Of a stretch of DNA of 27,770 nucleotides, positions 16,968 to 25,305 are shown piece after piece. The notes under the pieces were generated by a model. The model was not told the origin of the DNA. It saw only the letters and a list, made by a program, of their open reading frames with translations, and did not search any database. Origin of the DNA: SpSt-1165 sp964391725 (GTDB lineage: Bacteria; Chloroflexota; Anaerolineae; Anaerolineales; Anaerolineaceae). Positions within the stretch are counted from its first letter, which is position 1; every line of letters starts with the position of its first letter. The position numbers and the translations under genes were made by a program. The stretch is taken from the NCBI GenBank assembly GCA_964391725.1, contig CAYMNB010000028.1, forward strand, positions 1 through 27,770, given 5' to 3'.

Positions 16968-18077
16968 CTATACTTGTAAAGGCTCGAAAATACCTGCACT
17001 GGTTGGGTTGGTGATATGACTGGCCGCCATCAGTATTGCCTCTTGAATGTCAGCATGATCCCATGGCAGCCCTTGATACAGATATCCTTCTTGAAAGGTT
17101 CCAACCGTTCTTGCCAGTATTTCAGACCCAAAGTGAATCGAGCTTTCTTGTAAGCCTTCTGACCCAAAAATCCGGTTGAACTCTTCTCCCAACGCAATCC
17201 GATAGTTTTCGAGAAAACCCTTTAACATGTTCATGGCGTTCTCTGCCGTTGACGCGGACGGAGGCCTGTGCATGTGCATCCACAGATGAGCAGCCAGATG
17301 CCCTACATCCTGGGATGGATGTCCATAATGCGCCAGTTCCCAATCGATTATTCGCAAATCGTCACCAGACACAATAACCGAAGGCAGCCACAAATCGCCC
17401 ATGACAACCACTTTTCCTGACCTTTGTAACAGTTCGCCATAAGTAACAGCAGCAACACCCATTTCTGAGGCATTGTGCAGGTTGGCTCGTTGGGCATACA
17501 TGCCCACATTCTGGTAAAGAACCCTGAATCGAGTTTGCTGAATCTGCGGATTCGAGAATTGTTGCGCCAAATCTGGCCGTTCAGCACTTAATGCATGCAA
17601 GTTGCCAATAAATGAACCGATACGCTTGCCCATTTTGAAAGACTCTTCAGGTTTGTGCGGCGATTGAATCCACTGTGAAAGATCGGGGCAATTGCAAACA
17701 TCTTCCATGATCAGGATGTTGTGTGTAGTGTCCAGGTAAACAAACGCGGGCAGGCGAATTTTTTCATTGGTCAGTTGTGAAAGCGCACCATCCTTGCCGA
17801 AGATCTTCAATGCATTGGCTTCTATGACAATACGATCTGGGTCTAGCTCAATTTCCGGATTGGTGGCGACATAAGGAGGCGCCCATTTGGCAATGATTGA
17901 TGGGTAAATGGTGCCTGGTTCTCCCTGAATCCGCCAGACGAAATTCAATAAACCTCCAGTCAGAGGCTCGGGTTTTGACCGCATTGTGAAGCCGGGAACT
18001 TTTTTGATCATATCTTCCAGAATAGAGGATCGTTCTGCATCGGTCAATTCTGTCAGATTTGTTGGACCTTCAATCAT
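16968..18077 (-). CDS. Phosphotransferase-like protein (APH/choline kinase fold)
   Basis: This 369-residue cytoplasmic protein has the aminoglycoside phosphotransferase/choline kinase fold. An N-terminal nucleotide lobe contains LTGGLLNFVWRI and IIAKWAPP with the likely ATP-binding lysine. IMEDV is the hinge. The catalytic loop is VVVMGDLWLPSVIV, with D228 in place of the usual HGD-x4-N context (His is Met, Asn is Ser), and the metal-binding segment is IIDWELAHYG (D245, E247). The GDLW...S and DWELAH pattern recalls methylthioribose-kinase-like and fungal-type kinases. Substrate is unknown; nothing here supports antibiotic resistance. The start at 18077 has only a weak purine-rich site. It is probably co-transcribed with the flavoprotein 42 bp downstream. 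Confidence 0.85.
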   Translation of the reverse strand: MIEGPTNLTELTDAERSSILEDMIKKVPGFTMRSKPEPLTGGLLNFVWRIQGEPGTIYPSIIAKWAPPYVATNPEIELDPDRIVIEANALKIFGKDGALSQLTNEKIRLPAFVYLDTTHNILIMEDVCNCPDLSQWIQSPHKPEESFKMGKRIGSFIGNLHALSAERPDLAQQFSNPQIQQTRFRVLYQNVGMYAQRANLHNASEMGVAAVTYGELLQRSGKVVVMGDLWLPSVIVSGDDLRIIDWELAHYGHPSQDVGHLAAHLWMHMHRPPSASTAENAMNMLKGFLENYRIALGEEFNRIFGSEGLQESSIHFGSEILARTVGTFQEGYLYQGLPWDHADIQEAILMAASHITNPTSAGIFEPLQV

Positions 18078-18181
18078 TTCTTTTTAACCTTTTGTCTTTT
18101 GGGAAGTTTTCCTATTGGTTTATTCAGCCTACCGCACAATGCTTGCCATTACATACTACAGACAAGTTAAAGAGTAGGTTT

Positions 18182-18208
18182 CTTACGTAAGTTGAAGAAT
18201 TATTCAAC
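18182..18208. promoter_or_regulatory. Two abutting palindromes upstream of the phosphotransferase gene
   Basis: CTTACGTAAG (18182-18191) is a perfect 10-bp palindrome. It shares its last base with GTTGAA-GAATTA-TTCAAC (18191-18208), a perfect 6-bp inverted repeat. They lie about 105 bp before the start codon at 18077, in the 235-bp gap after the anti-sigma gene. The stems are AT-rich with no T-run, so an operator fits better than a terminator. I see nothing else definable in this gap. Confidence 0.4.
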
Positions 18209-18312
18209 CCAATCTGTAAATGGAATGGTCAGAACCAGCCCCCTCAGCAGGAAAATTTGACAAGTCTTTAGCAGTTATGAAATGAAGGAAATGGCATGCC
18301 ATAAATTTCTGG

Positions 18313-18615
18313 TTATTCGAATTCATTAGACCCCTCAAGCATTCTTACCAGGGCTTCGTATTCTTCGCGGCAATCAGGACACATATCAAGGTGATAATGG
18401 ACCAGTGGCAGAAATTCGGCGGGGTTTTCTCCCCGCAATGCCATTTCGGCATATTGATCGAGTAAACCATGCACTTCATCGCAAGACAGTTCTTGTTCTC
18501 GGGTATTCGCAATCATCATGAGCATGTTTTTTGCGTGCTGAGGCGAAATTTTCATCTCTGATGATTTTTGTATAGAAGCCTGGTGGCGTTTAAAAATTCT
18601 TCGTAACCATTTCAT
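18313..18615 (-). CDS. Soluble zinc-finger anti-sigma factor
   Basis: This small protein (100 residues) resembles ZAS-type anti-sigma factors. It has a Cys in SCDEVHGLLDQYAE and then HLDMCPDCREEYEAL, giving the H-x3-C-x2-C zinc motif near residues 77-84. There is no transmembrane segment, so it should act in the cytoplasm, possibly sensing redox state through the zinc cysteines; that is inference. The ATG at 18615 is chosen because it begins the conserved part and avoids overlap with the sigma gene. The frame is open further upstream and an ATG at 18633 is possible; no strong ribosome site marks either. It follows the sigma gene by 46 bp and would bind that sigma factor. Confidence 0.78.
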   Translation of the reverse strand: MKWLRRIFKRHQASIQKSSEMKISPQHAKNMLMMIANTREQELSCDEVHGLLDQYAEMALRGENPAEFLPLVHYHLDMCPDCREEYEALVRMLEGSNEFE

Positions 18616-18661
18616 GTTATTCACTATTGACATAGACGCGATAGAAGCAGCAAATCTTACT

Positions 18662-19294
18662 TTATTCTTCAAACATTGCCAAAATCTCAGACGGAGATAA
18701 ACCATTTTTTTCCAGATGGCCCTTCAGCTTTAATCGTGCATCATGCAATAATTTGTAAAGGGCGTTTCTATTGGTGCCCATACGTCTGGCAACTACTTCC
18801 AAAGGCATTCCCTTCACGGCTACCGCTAACATGGCTTTGCGCTGTTTCTCGGTGAGCACACTCTCCATAGTCTGTCCCAGCATATTTAAGATCTCATTTT
18901 TCTCGAAGCTTTTTTCTACCCCCGGGTCAGATGAAGGTAACTCACGGTCCATACCGTCTAAATCATCTTTCTCAAGATGTTCATCCAGCGAGATTTCGCG
19001 CCACCTTGCCAGGCGTAATTCGGTTAATGCTATCCGCACGGCAATTGCCTGCACCCAGGTAGTGAATTGACTGCGCCCTTCGAAGGTGTCCAATTTTGAT
19101 AACACACGCAGAATGGTTTCTTGAGAGACCTCTTCTACCAACGATGAAAAACGGGGATCGCTGGGGAGTATCCATTTGGATAAAGCATAGGGAAGGCCGT
19201 GCGTGATAATACGGCGTAAATCCTCCAGCGCGAATTCTTTCCGCCGCCCGGAGGCTTGAAGATCAACTAACCATTCATCATTCGTGCGACGCAT
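18662..19294 (-). CDS. ECF-type RNA polymerase sigma factor
   Basis: This sigma70-family regulator of 210 residues directs RNA polymerase to a small regulon. Region 2 is seen in LVEEVSQETILRVLSKLDTF and SQFTTWVQAIAVRIAL (roughly residues 52-90). The linker carries RWREISLDE. Region 4 contains LTEKQRKAML and the helix-turn-helix around MPLEVVARRMGTNRNALYKL, with a C-terminal tail. The RW..-SLD and NRNALYKL..DAR motifs recall an ECF group common in Chloroflexota and Actinomycetota (from memory). I prefer the ATG at 19294 because GGAG lies 9 nt upstream; an ATG at 19309 is in frame. The zinc anti-sigma gene follows immediately. Target promoters cannot be identified with confidence. Confidence 0.9.
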   Translation of the reverse strand: MRRTNDEWLVDLQASGRRKEFALEDLRRIITHGLPYALSKWILPSDPRFSSLVEEVSQETILRVLSKLDTFEGRSQFTTWVQAIAVRIALTELRLARWREISLDEHLEKDDLDGMDRELPSSDPGVEKSFEKNEILNMLGQTMESVLTEKQRKAMLAVAVKGMPLEVVARRMGTNRNALYKLLHDARLKLKGHLEKNGLSPSEILAMFEE

Positions 19295-19315
19295 AGGGGA
19301 TGGCTCCATACAGGT

Positions 19316-19321
19316 AGTATA
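19316..19321 (-). promoter_or_regulatory. Candidate -10 box of the sigma/anti-sigma operon
   Basis: A minus-strand TATACT (complement at 19316-19321) lies 6 nt upstream of the ATG at 19309. Transcription would start at or near that ATG, making it leaderless, or leave a 15-nt leader with GGAG for the ATG at 19294. No convincing -35 is visible, so the promoter may be read by another sigma factor, perhaps by this one. Confidence 0.35.
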
Positions 19322-19493
19322 CTATGATACCCCTTACATTTACCAAACTATGTAAGAAAAACAAACCCTGCAACGTCTATTAAAGAGTACAGGTTTTACA
19401 TGGCTCCAAGGTTAATCAGCACGCTGTCTGTTTTGATATTCATTCGCTTAAACAGCAGAGAAATGCCGGCGTAGACCAAAATAAGGGATAGAT

Positions 19494-22166
19494 ATGAAAA
19501 AAACAGCAGAAGCAATACGTCTCGAAGGATATCGGTACCGCAAAAGCAACTGGAAGAATTGGGGGCCTTATCTGAGTGAGCGTGCGTGGGGTACTGTGCG
19601 CGAAGACTACAGTGAACACGGGGAGGCCTGGCAGTATTTTCCTCACGATCATGCTCGCAGCCGTGTGTATCGCTGGAATGAAGATGGGTTGGCTGGCATC
19701 AGTGATCGTTACCAGTATTTGTGTTTTGCCCTTGCATTTTGGAATGGCAAAGACCCCATTCTCAAAGAGCGATTATTCGGATTGACTGGCCCTGAGGGCA
19801 ATCACAGCGAAGATGTGAAGGAACAGTATTATTATCTGGATAATACACCCACCCATAGCTATATGAAATATCTCTACAAATATCCACAGGCTGCCTTTCC
19901 TTATGAGGAGTTGGTCAAAGAAAACCAGGTGCGCAGCCGGACCCAGCCAGAATTTGAACTTGGTGACACTGGTGTTTTTGACCAGAATGCCTATTTTGAT
20001 GTTGTCATTGAATATGCAAAAGCCGATGAGAATGATATTCTTATCAAAATTACCGCCACCAACCGAGGAACTGAATCCGCAGAACTCCATTTGTTGCCAA
20101 CACTTTGGTTTCGCAACACCTGGCTTTGGGGGTATCCTGACAGCCCAATGGGCAATGTACAAGGAAGACCATCTCTGCATCAGGTTGATTGCATTGATGA
20201 TTGGATAAAAATCCAGGCAGACCACCCAACCCTGGGAAGATATTTTTTAATGGGTGAACAAGCAAAGACTGCCTTGTTTACAGAAAACGCAACCAATTAC
20301 CAAAAATTGTATGGCACAGAAAATGACAATCCTTATACGAAAGACTCCTTTCATCGTTTTCTAATAGACAATGAAATTGGCGCCATTAACTTGGAGAAAA
20401 CCGGGACCAAAACCGCCCTGTATTATCATGAAACCATCCCTGGCGGCGATTCATTTACCATCAGACTGCGGTTAACAGACAAAGAACAGGTGAATCCCTT
20501 TCACCCATTTGATGCCCTGTTTGCCAAACGCATCTCAGAAGCTGATGAATTCTATGCTTCCATTCAACCACCAAGTATGCCAAAAGAAGTTGCCTCAATA
20601 CAACGCCAGGCATTTGCGGGTATGTTATGGAACAAGCAATTCTATTACTATGATATAGCGCAATGGTTAGCAGGAGACCCCGCTATGCCAACACCGCCTG
20701 CAAGCCGTATGTCGGGCCGAAACAACCAATGGAAGCATGTGACTAACTTTGATATCATATCCATGCCCGACAAATGGGAGTACCCCTGGTACGCTGCCTG
20801 GGATCTGGCATTCCATGCGATCCCCCTGGCGATCATTGACCCTGATTTTGCCAAACGCCAATTGATCCTGATGACCCGCGAATGGTATATGCACCCCAAT
20901 GGACAACTACCCGCCTATGAATGGGCGTTAGGCGATGTGAACCCACCCGTTCATGCCTGGGCCGCCTGGCAGGTGTATACCGTAGATGCGAAACAAAGCG
21001 GAACCCCTGATCGGGCGTTCCTTGAAAGGATATTCCAAAAACTCCTGTTGAATTTTACCTGGTGGACCAATCGTAAAGACGCTGATGGGAACAATATATT
21101 CCAAGGAGGTTTTTTAGGCCTTGATAACATCAGTGTATTTGACCGGAGCAGTCACCTGCCGACAGGCGGGCATATAGACCAATCAGATGGCACAGCCTGG
21201 ATGGCTTTTTACAGTCTGGTGATGCTCAAAATCTCACTCGAGTTGGCAAAAGAAAACGCGATATATCAGGATCTTGCCTCCAAGTTTTACGAACATTTTC
21301 TTGGCATTGCCAATGCGATGACCAATTGCGGAGGACAAGGGCATTGTTTGTGGCATGACGAGGATGCCTTCTTCTATGATGCGCTCCATCTGCCGGATGA
21401 TACCATCCTGCCTCTAAAAGTGCGTTCCCTGGTGGGGTTGATTCCTTTGCTGGCGATTGAGACATTGGAACCCGAAGTTTCTACAACCATGCCCGATTTT
21501 TATCGCAGGATGCAATGGTTCACAAAGCAGCGCCCGTATTTGAGCGGGAATATGGCAAGTATTGAAGCGGAGGGCATGGGAAAGAGGCACATTGCTTCGA
21601 TCTTGACGCGTGAACGTCTGCAACAAGTTCTGCACTATCTGCTTGATCCAGAAGAATTCCTGTCAGAATACGGCATCCGCTCGCTTTCCAAATTTCACCA
21701 GAAAAATCCGTATCAATTCTCGTTTGGCGACCGTGTTTTCAGCATTCAATACCAGCCGGCTGAATCGGAAAGCGAGTTGTTTGGCGGTAATTCTAACTGG
21801 CGCGGACCAATCTGGTTTCCAATCAATTACCTGATCATCGAATCGCTGAAAAAGTTTTACGATTTTTATGGCGATGATTTGTTGGTTGAATGTCCTGTCG
21901 GTTCTGGGCAGTATAAAAACTTGAATGATGTGGCTTTGGATTTATCAAAACGATTGCTGAGAATTTTCGAGAAAGACAACAATGGCATCCGTCCAGTTTA
22001 CAATGGTACCACTGGTGTGAAAGCCGATCCAAACGGGAACCTCTACCCCCTTTTCTTTGAATATTTTCACGGAGACACTGGCGCCGGGTTGGGTGCCAGC
22101 CATCAAACGGGCTGGACAGGACTGATCGGCAAATTAATCCAGGATGTCTTCACAGCACAAAAGTGA
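19494..22166 (+). CDS. Glycoside hydrolase family 63 (MGH1-like) glucosidase
   Basis: This 890-residue enzyme belongs to the bacterial GH63 group, inverting alpha-glycosidases with an (alpha/alpha)6 barrel. It shows the typical start WGPYLSERAWGTVREDYS (about 23-40) and YFPHDHARSRVYRW. The barrel region has YAAWDLAFH with Asp437 as a likely catalytic acid, FGGNSNWRGPIWFP around 763-776, and EYFHGDTGAGLGASHQTGW with Glu856 as a likely second catalytic residue; both catalytic assignments are inference. No signal peptide is seen, so it should act inside the cell. AAGGG precedes the ATG by about 6 nt. It heads a plus-strand run with a glucose dehydrogenase and a debranching enzyme. Substrate could be a glucan end, a glucosylglycerate-like solute or a disaccharide. 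Confidence 0.92.
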   Translation: MKKTAEAIRLEGYRYRKSNWKNWGPYLSERAWGTVREDYSEHGEAWQYFPHDHARSRVYRWNEDGLAGISDRYQYLCFALAFWNGKDPILKERLFGLTGPEGNHSEDVKEQYYYLDNTPTHSYMKYLYKYPQAAFPYEELVKENQVRSRTQPEFELGDTGVFDQNAYFDVVIEYAKADENDILIKITATNRGTESAELHLLPTLWFRNTWLWGYPDSPMGNVQGRPSLHQVDCIDDWIKIQADHPTLGRYFLMGEQAKTALFTENATNYQKLYGTENDNPYTKDSFHRFLIDNEIGAINLEKTGTKTALYYHETIPGGDSFTIRLRLTDKEQVNPFHPFDALFAKRISEADEFYASIQPPSMPKEVASIQRQAFAGMLWNKQFYYYDIAQWLAGDPAMPTPPASRMSGRNNQWKHVTNFDIISMPDKWEYPWYAAWDLAFHAIPLAIIDPDFAKRQLILMTREWYMHPNGQLPAYEWALGDVNPPVHAWAAWQVYTVDAKQSGTPDRAFLERIFQKLLLNFTWWTNRKDADGNNIFQGGFLGLDNISVFDRSSHLPTGGHIDQSDGTAWMAFYSLVMLKISLELAKENAIYQDLASKFYEHFLGIANAMTNCGGQGHCLWHDEDAFFYDALHLPDDTILPLKVRSLVGLIPLLAIETLEPEVSTTMPDFYRRMQWFTKQRPYLSGNMASIEAEGMGKRHIASILTRERLQQVLHYLLDPEEFLSEYGIRSLSKFHQKNPYQFSFGDRVFSIQYQPAESESELFGGNSNWRGPIWFPINYLIIESLKKFYDFYGDDLLVECPVGSGQYKNLNDVALDLSKRLLRIFEKDNNGIRPVYNGTTGVKADPNGNLYPLFFEYFHGDTGAGLGASHQTGWTGLIGKLIQDVFTAQK

Positions 22167-22304
22167 ACATGGTTCCACCACCAGACTGGCGTCCTATTTG
22201 GGTTCACTGAAGAAAAACGATGCCTTTGCCGGGTAAAGATTTTTAGCAATTGAAAAAAGACACAACAGAGAAATAGTATCTCAAAAGATTGAAAGGACAA
22301 CAAA

Positions 22305-23126
22305 ATGGAAGGTTTGAAAGGTAAAAAAGTGTTGGTGACAGGAGGTACCTCCGGCATTGGTCAGGCGATTGCGGTTCAATTTGCCAAAGAAGGTGCCCAT
22401 GTTGCCATCAATTACCGCCGCCAGCTATCAGACGTGATGGAAACAGACGAACTGGTCCATCAAGCCCTGGAAAATTGTGTGCACGATGTCACGGAACACG
22501 GTGTGAACCACATCTTGGTTAAGGCAGATGTAACCAAACAGGATGAAGTGACTGACATGGTGGACGAAGTGATAAACAAACTGGGCGGTTTGGACATTTT
22601 AATCAACAACGCGGGGATACAAATTGCTGGTGATTCGCATGAAATACCGCTCAATGATTTTCAGAAAGTCCTGGAGGTCAACCTGACCGGTGCATTCCTG
22701 GCGGCAAGGGAAGCGATTAAGCACTTCTTGGCGCAAGAAAAACCAGGCGTGATCATCAATATCTCGAGTGTCCACCAGGAAATTCCAAAACCGCGCTTTC
22801 TTGCTTATTCAGTCAGTAAGGGCGGGATGCAAAACCTGACGCGCACGCTTGCCCTTGAATATGCCCATTGCGGCATCCGCGTGAATGGGGTCGGGCCGGG
22901 TGCCACGATCACACCCATCAACAATGCCTGGGTCAATGATCCCGTGAAAAGGGCTGAGGTAGAAAAACACATTCCGATGAAGCGCGCCGGCACTTCAGAG
23001 GAGATGGCCATTGTCACCGCTTTCCTGGCTTCAGACGCCGCAGCGTATATCACCGGTCAAACCCTCTTTGTAGATGGCGGGTTGACTCTGTACCCCGACT
23101 TCGCAACGCCCTGGTCTTCCGAATAA
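22305..23126 (+). CDS. Glucose 1-dehydrogenase-type short-chain dehydrogenase
   Basis: This classical SDR has 273 residues: cofactor motif TGGTSGIG (12-19), NNAG (101-104), catalytic Ser at 154-155 in NISSVH, and Y168-x3-K172. The C-terminal half resembles Bacillus glucose 1-dehydrogenase strongly (GPGATITPIN, HIPMKRAG, ITGQTLFVDGG, LTLYPDF), so oxidation of beta-D-glucose to gluconolactone with NAD(P) is the likely reaction. Between the second beta strand (INYR) and ADVT there are about 11 more residues than in the Bacillus enzyme as I recall it. GAAAGGA stands about 7 nt before the ATG. It lies between two glucosidase genes, matching an enzyme that uses their product. Confidence 0.9.
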   Translation: MEGLKGKKVLVTGGTSGIGQAIAVQFAKEGAHVAINYRRQLSDVMETDELVHQALENCVHDVTEHGVNHILVKADVTKQDEVTDMVDEVINKLGGLDILINNAGIQIAGDSHEIPLNDFQKVLEVNLTGAFLAAREAIKHFLAQEKPGVIINISSVHQEIPKPRFLAYSVSKGGMQNLTRTLALEYAHCGIRVNGVGPGATITPINNAWVNDPVKRAEVEKHIPMKRAGTSEEMAIVTAFLASDAAAYITGQTLFVDGGLTLYPDFATPWSSE

Positions 23127-23169
23127 TTGTTTTCTGAGATTCTGACAAGACAGGAAGGAACCTGCCCCC

Positions 23170-25146
23170 ATGGAACCGATTCGTTTTTCAAGGAGCATTG
23201 TCAACCACCCCGAAACCAGCCAATCGAAAGAATGGCTGGTCACTAACGGTATCGGCGGGTACGCCTCTGGCACGATCGCCAATGTCTTGACACGGCGTTA
23301 CCATGGCTTGCTAACAGCTGCTTTGCGCCCCCCTACTCGGAGAACGTTGCTGATAGCCAAACTTGATGAAATCGCTTCCTATGGCGATCAATCAGTTCCC
23401 CTGTTTGCCAACCAATGGGGTGATGGCAGTATCGACCCCAGAGGATTTGTTTACATCGAATCCTTCCACCTGGAAGGCACATTGCCGGTGTGGACCTTTG
23501 CAATTGGCGATGCCTTGCTGGAAAAGAGAATCTGGATGCAGCAGGGAGAAAACACAACCTATGTGCAATATTCTCTGAAGAGAGCTTCTGCCCCCATGAA
23601 TCTGCGAACAAAGGTATTGGTAAACTATCGTGATCATCATAATACCACTGCCGGTCATGGCTGGGTTATGAATGTTCAGCCTGTCAATCACGGCATACGA
23701 ATACTGCCCTTCTCTGGTGCAACCTCGTTCCAGGTTCTGTGTGCTGAGGCAGCCTGCAAACCCAAACATGTGTGGTATTTTCACTTTGCCCTCTCTAAAG
23801 AAGTATACCGTGGATTGGGGGCACTCGATGACCACCTGTTGGCTGCTGAATTTGAGGTAACCCTTCAACTGAACCATCCCATCACGTTCATATTGTCCAG
23901 TGAAGATAATCTCAACCTGGACGGGGCGAAAGCTTTGGCAGACAGAAGATACTATGAACAGAAACTGGTTGCTCTGGCACCGGACATACCTGCTCAACTC
24001 AAACTGGCAGCTGATCAATTCGTTATCCATCGTGCCACCGAGAATAACCCCGACGGGAAATCCATCATCGCAGGCTATCACTGGTTCAGTGATTGGGGCA
24101 GGGACACGATGATCAGCCTGCCAGGGCTCACGCTGGCAACGGGCAGAGCAGACATCGCCCGAACCATTCTTAGAACCTATGCTGATTACGTATCTGAGGG
24201 AATGCTGCCCAACCGGTTCCCCGATTCAGGAGAAACCCTGGAATACAATACTGTCGATGCCACCTTGTGGTATTTTGAAGCTCTTCATGCTTATTATGTC
24301 AGAACCAAAGATATGGATCTCCTCGCCGAAATTTTTCCTGTGCTAGAGAAAATAATCACCCACCATCGACTGGGAACCCGTTACCAGATTCATGTTGATC
24401 CGGCAGACGGTTTGCTATATTCTGGCGGAGAGGGGGTGCAGCTGACCTGGATGGATGCGAAAGTTGGCGACAGGGTAATCACACCCCGGACCGGCAAGGC
24501 AGTGGAAATCAATGCCCTCTGGTATAACGCGTTAAAAATAATGGCTCTTTTTTCAGAGGTTTTAAAAAAAGAGCCGGCCAGTTATGAGAAAATGGCATCA
24601 AAGGTAAAAAAGAGCTTTGACCGATTTTGGTATAGCGAAGGGAATTATCTGTATGACGTCATTGACACCCCTGATGGCCCAGATCACTCGCTGCGGCCAA
24701 ACCAACTATTTGCGGTTTCATTGACACACAGTCCAATCCCTCGATTCCAACAGAAAATCGTTGTTGATGTTGCTGCTGCTCAGTTGTTAACCGCTCATGG
24801 ACTGAGGAGCCTGGCACCATCACAACAGGAATATCACGGCGATTATGGCGGTGATATGGTCCACAGAGATCAATCCTATCACCAGGGAACCGTATGGGGA
24901 TGGCTGATTGGCCCCTTTGTGATCGCACATCTTAAGGTTTATAACGATGCCAACCTGGCCGCGACTTTTCTGTCACCACTACTCGACCAGTTGACAGATT
25001 TCGGTGTGGGTAGTATCGGTGAGATATTTGATGGCGATTCGCCCTATCACCCACGCGGATGCATCGCGCAGGCATGGAGCGTAGCCGAAGTTATTCGTTC
25101 CTGTGAAGCAATCGGATATTATGGACAAATCACATATGCTCAATGA
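23170..25146 (+). CDS. Amylo-alpha-1,6-glucosidase (glycogen debranching enzyme, GH133)
   Basis: This 658-residue GH133 enzyme removes alpha-1,6-linked glucose from branched glucans in the cytoplasm. The N-terminal domain starts with EWLVTNGIGGYASGT and RRYHGLL, both family hallmarks. The catalytic (alpha/alpha)6 domain shows HWFSDWGRDTMIS (D308, D312), LEYNTVDATLW (E358, D363), and GEIFDGDSPYHPRGC followed by AQAWSVAE near 618-641. Length and motif order indicate an intact enzyme. The ATG has AGGAAGGA about 12 nt upstream, rather distant. With the GH63 gene and the glucose dehydrogenase it forms a likely glucan-to-gluconolactone module. Released glucose rather than glucose 1-phosphate would explain the dehydrogenase. 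Confidence 0.94.
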   Translation: MEPIRFSRSIVNHPETSQSKEWLVTNGIGGYASGTIANVLTRRYHGLLTAALRPPTRRTLLIAKLDEIASYGDQSVPLFANQWGDGSIDPRGFVYIESFHLEGTLPVWTFAIGDALLEKRIWMQQGENTTYVQYSLKRASAPMNLRTKVLVNYRDHHNTTAGHGWVMNVQPVNHGIRILPFSGATSFQVLCAEAACKPKHVWYFHFALSKEVYRGLGALDDHLLAAEFEVTLQLNHPITFILSSEDNLNLDGAKALADRRYYEQKLVALAPDIPAQLKLAADQFVIHRATENNPDGKSIIAGYHWFSDWGRDTMISLPGLTLATGRADIARTILRTYADYVSEGMLPNRFPDSGETLEYNTVDATLWYFEALHAYYVRTKDMDLLAEIFPVLEKIITHHRLGTRYQIHVDPADGLLYSGGEGVQLTWMDAKVGDRVITPRTGKAVEINALWYNALKIMALFSEVLKKEPASYEKMASKVKKSFDRFWYSEGNYLYDVIDTPDGPDHSLRPNQLFAVSLTHSPIPRFQQKIVVDVAAAQLLTAHGLRSLAPSQQEYHGDYGGDMVHRDQSYHQGTVWGWLIGPFVIAHLKVYNDANLAATFLSPLLDQLTDFGVGSIGEIFDGDSPYHPRGCIAQAWSVAEVIRSCEAIGYYGQITYAQ

Positions 25147-25152
25147 ATAAAT

Positions 25153-25168
25153 GATTAATTTGTTAATC
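25153..25168. promoter_or_regulatory. AT-rich inverted repeat downstream of the debranching enzyme
   Basis: GATTAA-TTTG-TTAATC is a perfect 6-bp inverted repeat 6 bp after the stop codon. It lacks G/C pairs and a T-run, so it would be a poor terminator. An operator for the following gene is possible, though its promoter lies 100 bp further on. Confidence 0.25.
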
Positions 25169-25244
25169 GAGAATGTCAGGATTTACATGGAATAGGCTTA
25201 AATCATGAATGCAAATGATTACGAAAACCAATCGCCTTTTCACT

Positions 25245-25274
25245 TTCGGAAAAAAGATAAATAACCTCTATAAT
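25245..25274 (+). promoter_or_regulatory. Promoter of the Gfo/Idh/MocA gene
   Basis: A perfect TATAAT (25269-25274) follows a weak TTCGGA (25245-25250) with an 18-bp spacer. Transcription would start near 25281, giving a leader of about 25 nt with GGAGG before the ATG at 25306. The gene thus seems to be a unit separate from the glucosidase run. Confidence 0.55.
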
Positions 25275-25305
25275 GATGGTGGTTTACCATCTATGGAGGT
25301 CTCCT

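Noticed and set aside
16968..18077. Aminoglycoside resistance gene
   Set aside because: Only the general kinase fold is seen, the HGD motif is altered, and the context is chromosomal with no resistance or mobile cassette.
18292..18301. Palindrome TGGCATGCCA downstream of the anti-sigma gene
   Set aside because: It has no loop and no T-run, and such 10-bp palindromes are expected by chance in a window of this size.
22163..22208. Inverted repeat AGTGAAC/GTTCACT after the GH63 gene as a terminator
   Set aside because: Seven-bp arms are over 30 nt apart and no T-run follows, so it is probably chance.
23392..24081. Minus-strand ORF of 229 codons opposite the debranching enzyme
   Set aside because: It lies opposite a strongly conserved GH133 sequence, and its composition (rich in Cys, His, Gln and Ser) is typical of antisense frames.
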